A stretch of 64,000 nucleotides of DNA from Tamilnaduibacter salinus (GCF_003096655.1 NZ_QEKQ01000007.1:1-64000), one strand, 5' to 3'. Shown: positions 31,638 to 41,778, counted from the stretch's first letter. Notes: generated from the sequence alone by a model not told the origin. Numbers and translations: made by a program.

Positions 31638-33776
31638 ATGAGCGCGAAAGTACAGGAGCTGATATCCACCATTCCCTTCCAGGAAGCCTCGATCGACATC
31701 TGGAACAGTAAGTACCAGTTGAAGACCAAGAGCGGCGAACCTGTGGATCGGACCGTTGAGGACACCTACGAACGGGTGGCCCGCAAACTGTCCGAGGTCG
31801 AGGCAAAGGACCGTCGCAAGCAGTGTTTCAACGATTTCGTCTGGGCGCTCCAAAACGGGGCCATTCCCGCAGGCCGTATCACCTCGAATGCGGGCGCTGA
31901 AGCCCACAAGCCGGCCACGTCCACGATCAACTGCACCGTATCAGGCACGGTCAGCGACTCCATGAACGACATCCTGGAGAAAAACCATGAGGCCGGTCTG
32001 ACACTGAAAGCCGGCTGCGGGATTGGCTACGAGTTCTCGACCCTGCGTCCGAAAGGCGCATACGTTGCCGGCGCCGGCGCGACCACCTCCGGCCCGCTGT
32101 CCTTTATGGATATTTTTGACCGCATGTGCTTTACGGTGTCTTCCGCCGGCGGCCGGCGTGGTGCCCAGATGGCCACCTTTGATGTTCACCACCCGGACGT
32201 TCTGGACTTCATCCAGGCCAAGCGCGAAGACGGCCGCCTGCGGCAGTTCAACCTGTCCCTGCTGGTGACCGAAGACTTCATTGAAGCGGTGAGAAACGGC
32301 GACGACTGGCACCTGTCTTTCCCCGTGACCCAGCAGGAAGTCGAGACTGAGAACCTCGACGTTCACGATCCGGAGCAGTTCGTCTTCCGGCCCTTCCCCA
32401 CCCAGGAAGGGTATGTCATCAACGAAGATGGCGAGGTCGCCTGCCGGATCTACCGGACGGTCAAGGCCCAGTTCATCTGGGATGCGATCATGACGTCTAC
32501 CTATGACTACGCCGAGCCTGGCTTCATCCTGATCGATAAGGTCAACCGGATGAACAACAACTGGTTCTGCGAAGACATCCGGGCCACCAATCCCTGTGGC
32601 GAGCAGCCGCTGCCGCCCTATGGCAGCTGCCTGCTGGGCTCGGTCAACCTCACACAGTTCGTGGACTACCCGTTTACGGACAAGGCCAGCTTCAACTACG
32701 AGAAGTACCGCAAGGTGGTCGGCATCTTCACACGGATGCTGGATAACGTGGTAGAAATCAACGGCCTGCCGCTCGACGAACAGCGTCACGAGATTGAGTA
32801 CAAGCGCCGGCACGGCATGGGCATTCTGGGTCTCGGCTCGACGCTCGCCATGCTGCGGATGCCGTACGGCTCCAAAGAGTCCGTCGCCTTTACCGAAGAC
32901 GTGGTCCGCGAAATGGCCGTGGAAGGCTGGCGCCAGTCACTGGCCCTCGGCCAGGAGAAAGGCCCGGCACCGATCATGAACGACGACTTCGAGATCACCC
33001 GCCGGATGCTGGCCATCTGCCCGAAGCTGAAGGAAGAAGGCTACAAGCTCGGTGACAGGCTCCCGGGACGCGTCCTGCACGCCCAGTACAGTGCGTATAT
33101 GCAACAGATTGCCGATGTCGAGCCGGAGCTGGTTGCGGAACTGGCGGAGAAAGGCGGACGCTTCACGCATCACACCTCGATTGCGCCGACGGGCACCATC
33201 AGTCTGTCACTGGCCAACAATGCCAGTAACGGTATCGAGCCGAGCTTCTCGCACCACTATGCACGCAACATCATCCGGGAAGGCCGTAAGACCAAGGAGA
33301 AAGTCGACGTTTTCTCTTACGAGCTGCTGGCCTACCGGCATCTGATCAATGCCAAGGCCATGCCCTTCTCGGAAGAGGCGGACGCCAAACTGCCGGAATA
33401 CTTCACCACGTCCGACGACGTGACGCCGACTCAGCACGTGGACATTCAGGCAGCGGCCCAGAAATGGGTGGATTCCTCAATATCCAAGACGGCGAATGTT
33501 CCGACAGAATTCCCTTATCCGGACTTCAAGGACATCTACATGTACGCCTACGAGAACGGACTCAAGGGCTGCACCACGTTCCGGTTCAACCCCGAGGCGT
33601 TCCAGGGTGTCCTGGTCAAACAGAAAGATCTGGAAAACACGCTGTACGAGTTCACCCTGGACGACGGGTCCAAGGTTAACGTCCGGGGCGATGAGGAAAT
33701 CGAATACGACGGTGAGGTGCACACGGCTGCGAACCTCTTTGATGCACTCAAGGAAGGCACTTACGGCAAGTACTAA
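31638..33776 (+). CDS. nrdJ: Class II (adenosylcobalamin-dependent) ribonucleotide reductase, large subunit
   Basis: NrdJa reduces ribonucleotides to deoxyribonucleotides without needing oxygen. The 712-aa protein carries the substrate and radical site NPCGEQPLPPYGSCLLGSVN (residues 318-337, thiyl Cys320 and Glu322), the redox-Cys region STINCTVSGTVSDSM, and IAPTGTISLSLANNASNGIE. The start at 31638 (MSAKVQ) has GAGGG just upstream; a TTG four codons earlier is also open. The C-terminal Zn/Cys tail is not in this protein but in the next gene, as in the split NrdJa/NrdJb enzymes of Pseudomonas. Confidence 0.95.
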   Translation: MSAKVQELISTIPFQEASIDIWNSKYQLKTKSGEPVDRTVEDTYERVARKLSEVEAKDRRKQCFNDFVWALQNGAIPAGRITSNAGAEAHKPATSTINCTVSGTVSDSMNDILEKNHEAGLTLKAGCGIGYEFSTLRPKGAYVAGAGATTSGPLSFMDIFDRMCFTVSSAGGRRGAQMATFDVHHPDVLDFIQAKREDGRLRQFNLSLLVTEDFIEAVRNGDDWHLSFPVTQQEVETENLDVHDPEQFVFRPFPTQEGYVINEDGEVACRIYRTVKAQFIWDAIMTSTYDYAEPGFILIDKVNRMNNNWFCEDIRATNPCGEQPLPPYGSCLLGSVNLTQFVDYPFTDKASFNYEKYRKVVGIFTRMLDNVVEINGLPLDEQRHEIEYKRRHGMGILGLGSTLAMLRMPYGSKESVAFTEDVVREMAVEGWRQSLALGQEKGPAPIMNDDFEITRRMLAICPKLKEEGYKLGDRLPGRVLHAQYSAYMQQIADVEPELVAELAEKGGRFTHHTSIAPTGTISLSLANNASNGIEPSFSHHYARNIIREGRKTKEKVDVFSYELLAYRHLINAKAMPFSEEADAKLPEYFTTSDDVTPTQHVDIQAAAQKWVDSSISKTANVPTEFPYPDFKDIYMYAYENGLKGCTTFRFNPEAFQGVLVKQKDLENTLYEFTLDDGSKVNVRGDEEIEYDGEVHTAANLFDALKEGTYGKY

Positions 33777-33806
33777 GCGCCCCGCACCAGAACAGGACAG
33801 AACATC

Positions 33807-34505
33807 ATGACGGTAAAGATCGACAAAAACATCGTAGGCTATCGGGTCAAACCCAACGACTCGGCCGAACCCGCGGCTCCGGCGGCAAAAGAGGAAGAGC
33901 AGCACCAGCCGATCGAGATGAACGAGCACATCGAACGGCCGGATTTCCTGCTGGGCACGACCTACAAGATCAAGCCGCCGGTTGACGAGCATGCGATGTA
34001 CATCACCATCAACGACATCCTGCTCAACGAGGACACGGATCACGAGGTTCGTCAGCCCTATGAGATCTTCATCAACTCCAAGTCGATGGAGCATTTCCAG
34101 TGGGTGATCGCCCTCACCCGGGTCATCTCCGCCGTATTCCGCAAAGGCGGCGATGTGACCTTCCTCGTGGAGGAGCTACGCTCGGTCTATGACCCCAACG
34201 GCGGGTACTTCCGTAAGGGCGGCGTTTTCATGCCCTCACTGGTGGCCGAAATTGGCGCCGTGATCGAGAAGCACATGAAGGCCATCGGGCTGATCGAAAG
34301 CGAGGAAATGAGCGAGGTCAGCCGACGCATCCTGGCGGAAAAGAAGGCCGAGTTCGAGTCCCGCCAAAAAGAGTCCAGCAACGATGGCGACACTGGCGGC
34401 TACCCCTCCAACGCGACCACGTGCGGCAAGTGCAACACCAAAGCCGTGGTGGTCATGGACGGCTGCGCGACCTGCCTGTCGTGTGGGGATTCGAAGTGTT
34501 CATAA
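33807..34505 (+). CDS. nrdJb: Class II ribonucleotide reductase C-terminal subunit NrdJb
   Basis: A 232-aa partner of the preceding enzyme. It holds a TSCPD-like domain (YKIKPPVDEHAMYITINDIL, FHQ-like region MEHFQWVIALTRVISAVFRK). The Cys-rich tail TTCGKCNTKAVVVMDGCATC, then LSCGDSKCS, provides zinc ligands and the final redox-active CxxxxC that re-reduces the active site. It lies 30 nt after nrdJa and is followed by a strong terminator, so the two form a bicistronic unit. Confidence 0.93.
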   Translation: MTVKIDKNIVGYRVKPNDSAEPAAPAAKEEEQHQPIEMNEHIERPDFLLGTTYKIKPPVDEHAMYITINDILLNEDTDHEVRQPYEIFINSKSMEHFQWVIALTRVISAVFRKGGDVTFLVEELRSVYDPNGGYFRKGGVFMPSLVAEIGAVIEKHMKAIGLIESEEMSEVSRRILAEKKAEFESRQKESSNDGDTGGYPSNATTCGKCNTKAVVVMDGCATCLSCGDSKCS

Positions 34506-34552
34506 CCCCCTAAAAGTGGTTACTTATAACACCTAGCAGTTTTTCAATCGCT

Positions 34553-34586
34553 AACCCTCAGAGCCTTCCGTTCTGGGGGTTTTTTA
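34553..34586 (+). terminator. Rho-independent terminator of nrdJab
   Basis: AACCCTCAGA (34553-34562) pairs with TCTGGGGGTT (34572-34581) with one G-T wobble, followed immediately by a run of T to 34586. This is a classical intrinsic terminator. Confidence 0.9.
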
Positions 34587-34731
34587 TGAATGTCCCCATC
34601 TCTCAAAACTCGACAACTGGCAAGCCCCCGATACAGTAGACACCTGAGGGCGTTACACTAACGCAAAGCCAAGCAGGTGTTCTGAGTGAGCGATGGGTCA
34701 CCGATATAACCCATATCTGAACTGGTTCGGG

Positions 34732-36078
34732 TTACGTAGCGCCGCCGGTCTGATGACCCAGAGTGAGGCCGCTGTCAATAAAGCGCTGTAACACCACGCC
34801 GTAGGTGCCATCTGGCACCTCCTTGCCTATTTCAAGTACTTGGCCATCGTCATTCCGGGGTTTAAGGCTCAGGTCCAGTAGCCGAAACTTCGGCAGGCGC
34901 TCTTTGTTGGCATCACGAACCATCATAATACGTGGCCGTCGCCGGTTTTTCGGATTGGACGCGATCACGATGGCCACTTCCCCTGTTTTCATATCGACGA
35001 TGGAACCGGGAGGATAAATGCCGATCATTTGCACGAATTCACGGGCCAGATCGGGATCAAACTGGGTTCCCCGGAATCGGTGAATGATCTCCAGCGCCTC
35101 CATAGACGACCGGCCCCGGTCGTAAACACGGTTGCTGGTGATGGCATCGTAGGTGTCCACAATCGCCACAATTTTTGCAAAATAGGGGATCTGATAGTCT
35201 TCCAGCCCTCGCGGGTAGCCTTTACCGTCCAGTCTCTCGTGGTGGTTGTAAGCGACATCGATCGTTGCGTGCGCCACCTTGGGCAGGGCCATCAACATGT
35301 CTCGTCCCCAATTGGCATGATTTTGCATGATAGCGTGTTCTTCTGGTGTCAGGGCTCCGGGTTTCTGGAGAATTTCGCTCGGGACTTTGGCTTTGCCAAT
35401 GTCATGCAGCAATCCGCAAAGACCAAGTGTCCGAATTTCCTCTTCCAATAGTCCCAAACGTTTGCCGAAGGCGGCGCTCAGGATGGACACGTTGAGGCAA
35501 TGTTCGGCGGTGTATTCGTCTTTGTGTTTCAGTTTCGTCAGGAGTAGAAGGGCATCGTCGTTGCGAAGAATGCTGTCAACACAGTCGTTCACCACTTCCC
35601 TGGCACGATTCAGGTCCAGGGCCCGGCCGACCCGAAGGCCTGACATGATACCGTCAGCAACCTTTTTCGCTTCACCGTAGTGACCAGTGGCGTTGCGAAT
35701 TTCGTAGTTGACATCCACTTTGTTGACGTAGGTGACGCGTTTGGTGATCCGGCCTTCGCCGGAGTCCGGTTGAGGGCGACGTTTGGCCTTGACCTTTTTT
35801 TTTGTGTCTGGTCGCTGGCTATACTGGACGAATCTCGCCTTTTCCTTCCGCTTTAAATGCTCGCCGGGATGGGGCTCGTATTCGGTTTTTTTGACCTTAC
35901 CTTCGATAGTGACTTTACGGCACTGTGACTGTAATGCGTCGATATCGTCCTGGCGCTGGATAATAAAGCCCTGCAACAGAAAGTCGGTTTCCTCCCAGGG
36001 GCGATCCAGTTTGGTGACGTGCATACCGATTCGAAGCTCAGAGACGTCAATCTCAAGCTCCGTCGTTTCGTAGCGCAT
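34732..36078 (-). CDS. HD-GYP domain c-di-GMP phosphodiesterase (canonical)
   Basis: The 448-aa protein has an N-terminal DUF3391-like domain (VSELRIGMHVTKLDRPWEET, residues 12-31) and a complete HD-GYP domain (about 180-375). It has the HD pair in LLHDIGK (225-226), HHERLDGKGYP (279-289) and H189-type residues before it. It should cleave c-di-GMP to GMP or pGpG. The linker (about 62-110) is very basic. I prefer the ATG at 36078, which gives the usual DUF3391 N-terminus; a GTG at 36153 would add 25 residues. Neither has a strong ribosome site. A single-gene unit. Confidence 0.9.
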   Translation of the reverse strand: MRYETTELEIDVSELRIGMHVTKLDRPWEETDFLLQGFIIQRQDDIDALQSQCRKVTIEGKVKKTEYEPHPGEHLKRKEKARFVQYSQRPDTKKKVKAKRRPQPDSGEGRITKRVTYVNKVDVNYEIRNATGHYGEAKKVADGIMSGLRVGRALDLNRAREVVNDCVDSILRNDDALLLLTKLKHKDEYTAEHCLNVSILSAAFGKRLGLLEEEIRTLGLCGLLHDIGKAKVPSEILQKPGALTPEEHAIMQNHANWGRDMLMALPKVAHATIDVAYNHHERLDGKGYPRGLEDYQIPYFAKIVAIVDTYDAITSNRVYDRGRSSMEALEIIHRFRGTQFDPDLAREFVQMIGIYPPGSIVDMKTGEVAIVIASNPKNRRRPRIMMVRDANKERLPKFRLLDLSLKPRNDDGQVLEIGKEVPDGTYGVVLQRFIDSGLTLGHQTGGAT

Positions 36079-36478
36079 AGAAGATGTCGTTCTCGGCGCA
36101 AAGCGAGTTTCAGCTTCATACAGAAAGGTAGTCACCGGGCCGTGAAATGTCACTATGCAGATTGTTCGTTTGCGAAACTGAATCTTGAAAATTTGTCAAA
36201 GCGGTTTCTCATGGTCGTTCGCAGGCTAACTGGTAACACTCAGCTTAGTTCCGAAATACTGAATGGTCGCATCAGGAAGTATTACCCCATGGCGATCTGG
36301 ACCCGCGCACTTCGCCACGCTTGAAAACATCGCTAACGCCAGCAAGAAGACGGCGGTTGTAGCGCTTGGTATTTGGTACGTGGATGTGGGTGGGGTTCTC
36401 CACCGTTACTACGCCCCGTTGTAGTAATTTAGACTTTCAAACTTTCCGACTTTAAAACGCTTCGGCTGCCAAACCAAC
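36079..36478. other. Intergenic region between the HD-GYP gene and murB
   Basis: No credible gene. TTACTAC (36406-36412) pairs with GTAGTAA (36421-36427), and GGTGG/CCACC lies just before. These may form terminator-like structures past murB, but no T-run follows in the murB direction. The rest should contain the HD-GYP promoter, which I could not place. Confidence 0.4.
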
Positions 36479-37528
36479 TCACCACCCGTCCCGCAATGCC
36501 ATCGGATAGATCCGCGGTTCAATCTCCAGCTCGATGCCATACCGGCTGAACACATCGTCCCGGATGCGTGCGGCCAGGTCGAGCAGTTCCCGCGCGTTGC
36601 CCTGACCGTGATGCACCAGCACCAGCGCCTGACGGCTGTGAACGCCGACATGCGCCTCGCGGTGCCCCTTCCAGCCGCTTTGGTCAATCAGCCAGCCAGC
36701 CGCCACCTTAATGCCGTCCTCGACCTCGTGGGCGGGCATGTCGGGATGCTCGGCGCTGAGGCGTTCAAACGTGTCACGGGAAATCACGGGGTTTTTGAAG
36801 AAACTGCCGGCGTTGGGCAGAAGAGCCGGGTCCGGGAGCTTGCGACGACGGATCTGACTGACCGCTTCGGCGACATCGGCCGCACGCAGGGTCTCCGGTT
36901 GGCGGCCATCCAACCAGTCCGCCAGCTCACGATAGGACAGGTTCACAGGCCTTGAGCGGGACAGCGCCAACCGCACATCCAGCACCACATACCGACCAGG
37001 TTCTCGCTTGAAAACGCTGTCGCGGTAGGCGAATGCACACTCGTCCGGACCCAGCACACGGACCTGACCGCTATGACGATCCAGCACCGAGACGGACACG
37101 AGCACATCACTGAGTTCAACGCCGTAGGCACCAATGTTCTGGATCGGCGCCGCCCCAACCGTCCCGGGAATCAGCGCCAGGTTTTCCAGACCCCGGTAGC
37201 CCGCTGAGACGGAGTACAACACACTGGCATGCCAGTTCTCGCCAGCCCCCAGTTCCAGCACCGCCCGGTCTTCCGAGACATCCGACCAGCGCCGCCCCAT
37301 GATCGCCATCTCGATGACCAGACCGGGCTGGAACGTATCCAGCACTACATTACTGCCTCCACCAAGAACCAGCGTTTCGAGATCATGCTGAGCGGCCCAC
37401 TCCAGTGCCCGGATCAGTGCCTCACGATGGCTCACCCGCACGAACCATTCGGCCCGCGCCGGCAGGCCGAGCGTGGTCCGTTCGGTCAGGTCCACATTCT
37501 CGCGTGGCGGCCAGTCGGGGTGCGTCAC
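36479..37528 (-). CDS. murB: UDP-N-acetylenolpyruvoylglucosamine reductase
   Basis: MurB makes UDP-MurNAc, the second committed step of peptidoglycan synthesis, in the cytoplasm. The 349-aa length and features fit the E. coli type (342 aa). These are the FAD site VLGGGSNVVL (about residues 54-63), IPGTVGAAPIQNIGAYGVEL, the catalytic Ser in NAGSFFKNPVIS, and the C-terminal Glu in LEIEPRIYPMALRDGW. Its start overlaps the phosphatase stop by 4 nt (ATGA). It is the distal gene of the kdsB-ptp-murB run. Confidence 0.96.
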   Translation of the reverse strand: MTHPDWPPRENVDLTERTTLGLPARAEWFVRVSHREALIRALEWAAQHDLETLVLGGGSNVVLDTFQPGLVIEMAIMGRRWSDVSEDRAVLELGAGENWHASVLYSVSAGYRGLENLALIPGTVGAAPIQNIGAYGVELSDVLVSVSVLDRHSGQVRVLGPDECAFAYRDSVFKREPGRYVVLDVRLALSRSRPVNLSYRELADWLDGRQPETLRAADVAEAVSQIRRRKLPDPALLPNAGSFFKNPVISRDTFERLSAEHPDMPAHEVEDGIKVAAGWLIDQSGWKGHREAHVGVHSRQALVLVHHGQGNARELLDLAARIRDDVFSRYGIELEIEPRIYPMALRDGW

Positions 37529-38010
37529 AAACGATGCTCCCGGATGTCGTCGAGCAGGCCGTCACAGGCGTCCTCCACGAGGTCGAGCACGTAACCAAAA
37601 CCGTCCCGGCCGCCATAATAGGGGTCGGGAACCTCCTCTTCTCGACGTCCACGGGCATAGGAGAGAAACAGTCGGGGCTCGGTCGCGTTCGGCTGCCCGT
37701 CGGCCATTCGCGCCACTACGGACTGGTTCTGGTGATCCATCGTCAGGACGTAGTCGAAGGCGAGGAGGTCGTCCGGACGGAGTTGCCGGGCACGCAGGTC
37801 CGACAGGTCGTAGCCCCTCCCAAGTGCGGCCTGGGTGGCGCGGGCGTCGGGCGCCTCGCCGACGTGAAAACCGCCCGTTCCGCAGGACTCGATGTCCACC
37901 CGGTCCGCCAGACCGGCGTCCGCCACTCGCTGGCGGAACACACCATGGGCGGTGGGGGACCGGCAGATATTGCCGAGGCACACAAACAGTACACGAACGG
38001 GAGCTGTCAT
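37525..38010 (-). CDS. Low-molecular-weight protein-tyrosine phosphatase
   Basis: A 161-aa LMW-PTP. The P-loop VCLGNICRSP carries the nucleophile Cys11 and Arg17, and the general-acid loop is VPDPYYGGRDGF. I start at 38010 (MTAPVRVLFV) because the family begins close to the P-loop; upstream codons lie in kdsB. AGTAGG lies before the ATG. In relatives this gene also lies between kdsB and murB; its substrate is not known. Confidence 0.92.
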   Translation of the reverse strand: MTAPVRVLFVCLGNICRSPTAHGVFRQRVADAGLADRVDIESCGTGGFHVGEAPDARATQAALGRGYDLSDLRARQLRPDDLLAFDYVLTMDHQNQSVVARMADGQPNATEPRLFLSYARGRREEEVPDPYYGGRDGFGYVLDLVEDACDGLLDDIREHRL

Positions 38011-38014
38011 ATGC

Positions 38015-38791
38015 CTACTTCTCCTGCTTCCGATTCTGAAACACGGCACGGACCCGTTCCAGGTCCGCCTCGGTATCCACGCCGCCAGGCGGCACTTCCA
38101 ATGCCTCGTCCACATGAATCCGGGCGCCGTTCTCCATGGCCCGCAACTGCTCCAGAGACTCGACCTGCTCCAGCAGGGACGGCGGCCAGTTCACAAAGTC
38201 GTGCAGCACCCGGGCGCGATAGCCATAAATACCGATATGACGGAAGTAAGGCGTGGCTGGCGGCAGTGAGGCGGGCGTGCCGTCCGCCCATTGATCACGG
38301 GCCCAGGGAATCGGGGCGCGACTGAAGTAAAGCGCGTAACCCTCGCGATCCCGGACGACCTTGACGATGTTGGGGTTCAGGACCGACTCCACGTCATGGA
38401 GTCGCTCGCACAGGGTGGCAATGGCCGCGTCCGGGAAACGCTGGAGCGACTGGGCGACCTGGTTGATCAGCGCGGGCGGAATCAACGGCTCGTCACCCTG
38501 AACATTGACCACCCGTTCCTCAGCAGCCAGTCCGCAGCGGCGCGCAACCTCTTCAAGTCGGTCTGTGCCGGAAGCGTGATCGGAATCGGTCATGGCCACC
38601 TCGGCGCCAAAATCGCCGCAGATGTCGGCAATACGCTCATCGTCGGTTGCAACGATGACCCGCGATGCGCCGCTTTCACAGGCCCTGGCATGGACGTGGC
38701 GAATCATCGGCCAGCCGTCCAGGTCCAGAAGGGGCTTACCAGGCAGGCGCGTGGAGGCGTAGCGGGCCGGAATGACGACCGTAAAGGACAT
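38015..38791 (-). CDS. kdsB: 3-deoxy-manno-octulosonate cytidylyltransferase
   Basis: KdsB activates Kdo to CMP-Kdo for lipopolysaccharide. It has 258 aa. The N-terminal motif [19 protein letters not shown] (residues 3-21) binds CTP, with [11 protein letters not shown] and [11 protein letters not shown] further on. The start at 38791 has GGAGGGAG a few nt upstream, which excludes the longer frame at 38827. It lies 4 nt from the phosphatase start. Confidence 0.96.
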   Translation of the reverse strand: MSFTVVIPARYASTRLPGKPLLDLDGWPMIRHVHARACESGASRVIVATDDERIADICGDFGAEVAMTDSDHASGTDRLEEVARRCGLAAEERVVNVQGDEPLIPPALINQVAQSLQRFPDAAIATLCERLHDVESVLNPNIVKVVRDREGYALYFSRAPIPWARDQWADGTPASLPPATPYFRHIGIYGYRARVLHDFVNWPPSLLEQVESLEQLRAMENGARIHVDEALEVPPGGVDTEADLERVRAVFQNRKQEK

Positions 38792-38826
38792 ATCGGTTCT
38801 CCCTCCGTCAGGCAGTGCCTGGTTCA

Positions 38827-39018
38827 TCAGCGCCGCTTTTCCAGGCGCTCGTCTGTCGTCAGCGTCCGGGCCTCATCCGCGATCATCACAGGAATGCCGT
38901 CACGGATCGGAAAGGCCATCCCATCCGCCCGGCAGATCAGTTCATCCCGGGCCTCGGTCAACACCAGGTCGCCCTTGCAGACGGGGCACGCCAGTAAGGC
39001 AATCAGTTTCTTATCCAT
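38827..39018 (-). CDS. Trm112-like / YcaR family protein
   Basis: A 63-aa protein of the Trm112p-like family. It begins [20 protein letters not shown] with the CPxC knuckle, then [20 protein letters not shown]. Unlike many Trm112 proteins, only three Cys are visible, so metal binding is uncertain. The start at 39018 is set by GAGG 6 nt upstream, and it overlaps the lpxK end by 8 nt. It is regularly found between lpxK and kdsB in gammaproteobacteria; its role there is unknown. Confidence 0.88.
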   Translation of the reverse strand: MDKKLIALLACPVCKGDLVLTEARDELICRADGMAFPIRDGIPVMIADEARTLTTDERLEKRR

Positions 39019-40030
39019 CATGATCCTCTCTGGTCGGAGCCGACGGCCGAATCCCCCGCTCCGACAGTTGTTGCTGCAGCTGCCGCCAGAAAGCCTTCGG
39101 CAACCGGGCGTCAACGGCCAGATACCAGGCGTCCGCCGTCCGTTCACGGCATTTCACCGCATCCTTGGCCGTCATCACAAGCGTCTCACCCGGGGCGGGT
39201 GTCAGGTCAGAAGCGGAAAACGGGTGATGGTCCGGGAACGGCCGTTCGTTGACCCGGGCGCCCAGCTCTCGCAGCGTCTCAAAAAAACGCGACGGGTTGC
39301 CGATGCCCGCCACGGCGGAGACCGACTGCCCCGCCAGCCAGCCCGGCCCGCGCTCGTCACCGCTCGACACGTGTACCAGCCGACTCGGTGCCAGCGTCAT
39401 CTCGTGGGCGCCGCCAAGCGACGGTAGCGTCCCGCCATTGGTCACCACCAGATCCACCGAGTCGAGCCGGGCGGGCTCTTCACGCAAGGGGCCGACGGGA
39501 ATCGGCGCGCCATTCCCCAGCCCCCGGGCCGCATCCAGAACAGCAATTTCCAGATCCCGATGCAGGGCATAGTGCTGCAGGCCATCATCGCAGACCAGGA
39601 TGTCTCCCAGATCGTGCTCCCGCGCGTATCGCGCCGCCCTGACCCGCCGGGGATCGACCACTACGGGGCAACCGGAGGTCAGCGCCAGCATCGCCGGCTC
39701 GTCCCCGCTCTCATCCACCGGTGTCTGCGGCGTCACCACCAGCGGGAGCGTTTCCGGATCACCGCCATACCCCCGACTGAGGATCACCGGGCGCCAACCC
39801 TGCTCGGCCAGCCAGGTTACCAGCGTCAGGACCAACGGGGACTTACCGGTGCCACCCACTGTAATGTTGCCGACCACGATAACCGGCAGACCCGCCTCTT
39901 CGCCTCGGTGACCGGTGCGGTAGGCCCGGTAACGCCGACGGGCAACCCACCGGAACAACCAGGCCAGGGGCCACAACCACCAGAGGGGACGGTTGCTGCC
40001 GTACCAGAGCCGGTCGAGACGCTGGCTCAT
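39011..40030 (-). CDS. lpxK: Tetraacyldisaccharide 4'-kinase
   Basis: LpxK phosphorylates the lipid A disaccharide at the 4' position on the inner-membrane face. The 339-aa protein has an N-terminal membrane-anchoring helix ([20 protein letters not shown]), the P-loop [19 protein letters not shown] (about residues 53-71), [14 protein letters not shown], and [15 protein letters not shown]. It overlaps msbA by 4 nt and the Trm112-like gene by 8 nt, so it is part of one operon. Confidence 0.95.
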   Translation of the reverse strand: MSQRLDRLWYGSNRPLWWLWPLAWLFRWVARRRYRAYRTGHRGEEAGLPVIVVGNITVGGTGKSPLVLTLVTWLAEQGWRPVILSRGYGGDPETLPLVVTPQTPVDESGDEPAMLALTSGCPVVVDPRRVRAARYAREHDLGDILVCDDGLQHYALHRDLEIAVLDAARGLGNGAPIPVGPLREEPARLDSVDLVVTNGGTLPSLGGAHEMTLAPSRLVHVSSGDERGPGWLAGQSVSAVAGIGNPSRFFETLRELGARVNERPFPDHHPFSASDLTPAPGETLVMTAKDAVKCRERTADAWYLAVDARLPKAFWRQLQQQLSERGIRPSAPTREDHDG

Positions 40031-41778
40031 GCCGGCTCGCCGAACCCGGTCTGGTGGAGCTGTGTATACACACCGCCCGCCTCAAGGAGCTCGCTGTGAC
40101 GGCCGGATTCCACGATACGCCCGCCGTCCATGACCAGAATCCGGTCCGCTTTTTCGATGGTGGACAGCCGGTGCGCAATCACCAGCGTCGTCCGGCCTTC
40201 CATCACCACGTTGAGTGCTTCCTGAATGTGGCGTTCGGATTCGGTATCCAGCGCCGAGGTGGCCTCATCCAGAATCAGGATGGGTGCGTCCTTGAGCAAC
40301 GCCCGGGCAATGGCCAGCCGCTGGCGCTGACCGCCTGACAGCATCACGCCGTTGTCACCAATCAGCGTGTCCATGCCCTCCGGCATCCGGTCAATGAACT
40401 CCAGGGCATGGGCCTTGGCGGCCGCATCCCGGATCGCGTCCGGGTCATTCTGACTGAGCGTTCCGTAGGCAATATTCGCGGCAATGGTGTCGTTGAACAG
40501 CACCACGTTCTGGGTGACCAGTGCGATCTGATCCCGAAGCGCTCTCAGGGTGTAGTCGCGAATCGGCACATCATCGAGCGTGATCTCGCCACCGGTGTAT
40601 TCGTAAAACCGCGGCAGCAGACTGACCAGCGTCGACTTGCCACTACCGGAACGTCCGACCAGCGCGACGCTCTGACCCGCCGGGATGGTGACGTTGATGT
40701 CATGCAACACATCGTCAAGCTGGTCGCGATACCGGAAGCACACGTGATTGAGCGCGATCTGACCCTCGACCCGACCCGGTGCGTAATCGCCGCCGTCCGG
40801 CTCCGGTACTTCGTCAACGGTCTGGAACACATCGTAAGCGGCCGCCACACCTTTCTGGATCTGATCGTGAATGGACGTCACCTGCCGGACGGGCTTGGCC
40901 ATCGTTGACGCCGCCGTAATGAACGCCACCAGCTCCCCGGTGGTCATACCATTGCGGATCTCCGGCGCAAGCATCAGCCACACCAGTGCGGCAATGGAGA
41001 CCGCCACCAGCAGTTGCACGATCGGCACACTGATCGCCTTGGTGGAGGCCATTTTCAGGCTCTGTTTCAGATTGCGTTGACTGACGTCGTAGAACCGATC
41101 CCGCTCATAGCGCTCGCCGCCAAAGATCCGTACCACGCGATACCCGGAAATCGCCTCCGAGGCGACGTGCGTGATATCGCCCATGGAGTTCTGGATACGC
41201 AGGCTGATCTTCCGGAAGCGCTTGCTGGCAAAGCTCACCACCAGCCCGATCAGCGGCGCCAGGCCGATGAAGATCAGCGTCAGCTTCCAGTTGGTGTAGA
41301 ACATGAAAGACAGCAGGCCAACGATAGTCAGCCCTTCACGCAGCAGGATGGTCACGGCATTGGTGGTGGCGTCGGCGACCTGCTCCACGTTGAATGTCAT
41401 CTTGGACACGAGATGACCGGACGAGTGGTCATCGTAAAAGCGCGACGGCAGCACCAGCAGCTGGTCGAATACCTGCGTCCGGAGGGCGTGAATGATCTGA
41501 CGCCCCACATACTGGATGAAATACTGCCCCAGAAAGGTCCCCAGCCCCCGCATCGCAAAAACGCCAATAATCAGGGCGGTCAGGAAGATGCGGTTGCGGT
41601 CCGAGGGATTCTCAATCGCGGCGATCACCACTTCCATGGCAGCCGCCATGGCGGTTGACGCGCCAGCGTAGATCATGTTGCCAATAACGGCCAGACTGAA
41701 TGCCAGCCAGAAGGGTTTGGCGTAGCTCAGCAGTCGCTTGTACGTCTGCCAGTTGGAGGGCTCGGACACTGCGGTCAT
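40027..41778 (-). CDS. msbA: Lipid A export permease/ATPase MsbA
   Basis: MsbA flips lipid A core across the inner membrane. The 583-aa half-transporter (E. coli 582) has about six helices in residues 20-310. The nucleotide domain has Walker A VGRSGSGKST, signature LSGGQRQRLAIARALL, Walker B ILILDEATSALD and switch VIAHRLST. Adjacent lpxK supports lipid A as substrate. It starts 31 nt after exbD. Confidence 0.95.
   Translation of the reverse strand: MTAVSEPSNWQTYKRLLSYAKPFWLAFSLAVIGNMIYAGASTAMAAAMEVVIAAIENPSDRNRIFLTALIIGVFAMRGLGTFLGQYFIQYVGRQIIHALRTQVFDQLLVLPSRFYDDHSSGHLVSKMTFNVEQVADATTNAVTILLREGLTIVGLLSFMFYTNWKLTLIFIGLAPLIGLVVSFASKRFRKISLRIQNSMGDITHVASEAISGYRVVRIFGGERYERDRFYDVSQRNLKQSLKMASTKAISVPIVQLLVAVSIAALVWLMLAPEIRNGMTTGELVAFITAASTMAKPVRQVTSIHDQIQKGVAAAYDVFQTVDEVPEPDGGDYAPGRVEGQIALNHVCFRYRDQLDDVLHDINVTIPAGQSVALVGRSGSGKSTLVSLLPRFYEYTGGEITLDDVPIRDYTLRALRDQIALVTQNVVLFNDTIAANIAYGTLSQNDPDAIRDAAAKAHALEFIDRMPEGMDTLIGDNGVMLSGGQRQRLAIARALLKDAPILILDEATSALDTESERHIQEALNVVMEGRTTLVIAHRLSTIEKADRILVMDGGRIVESGRHSELLEAGGVYTQLHQTGFGEPA

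Noticed and set aside
36409-36687. 92-codon minus-strand ORF at the end of murB
   Set aside because: It is a shifted frame of murB; the true frame has the conserved C-terminal Glu motif and stop at 36479.
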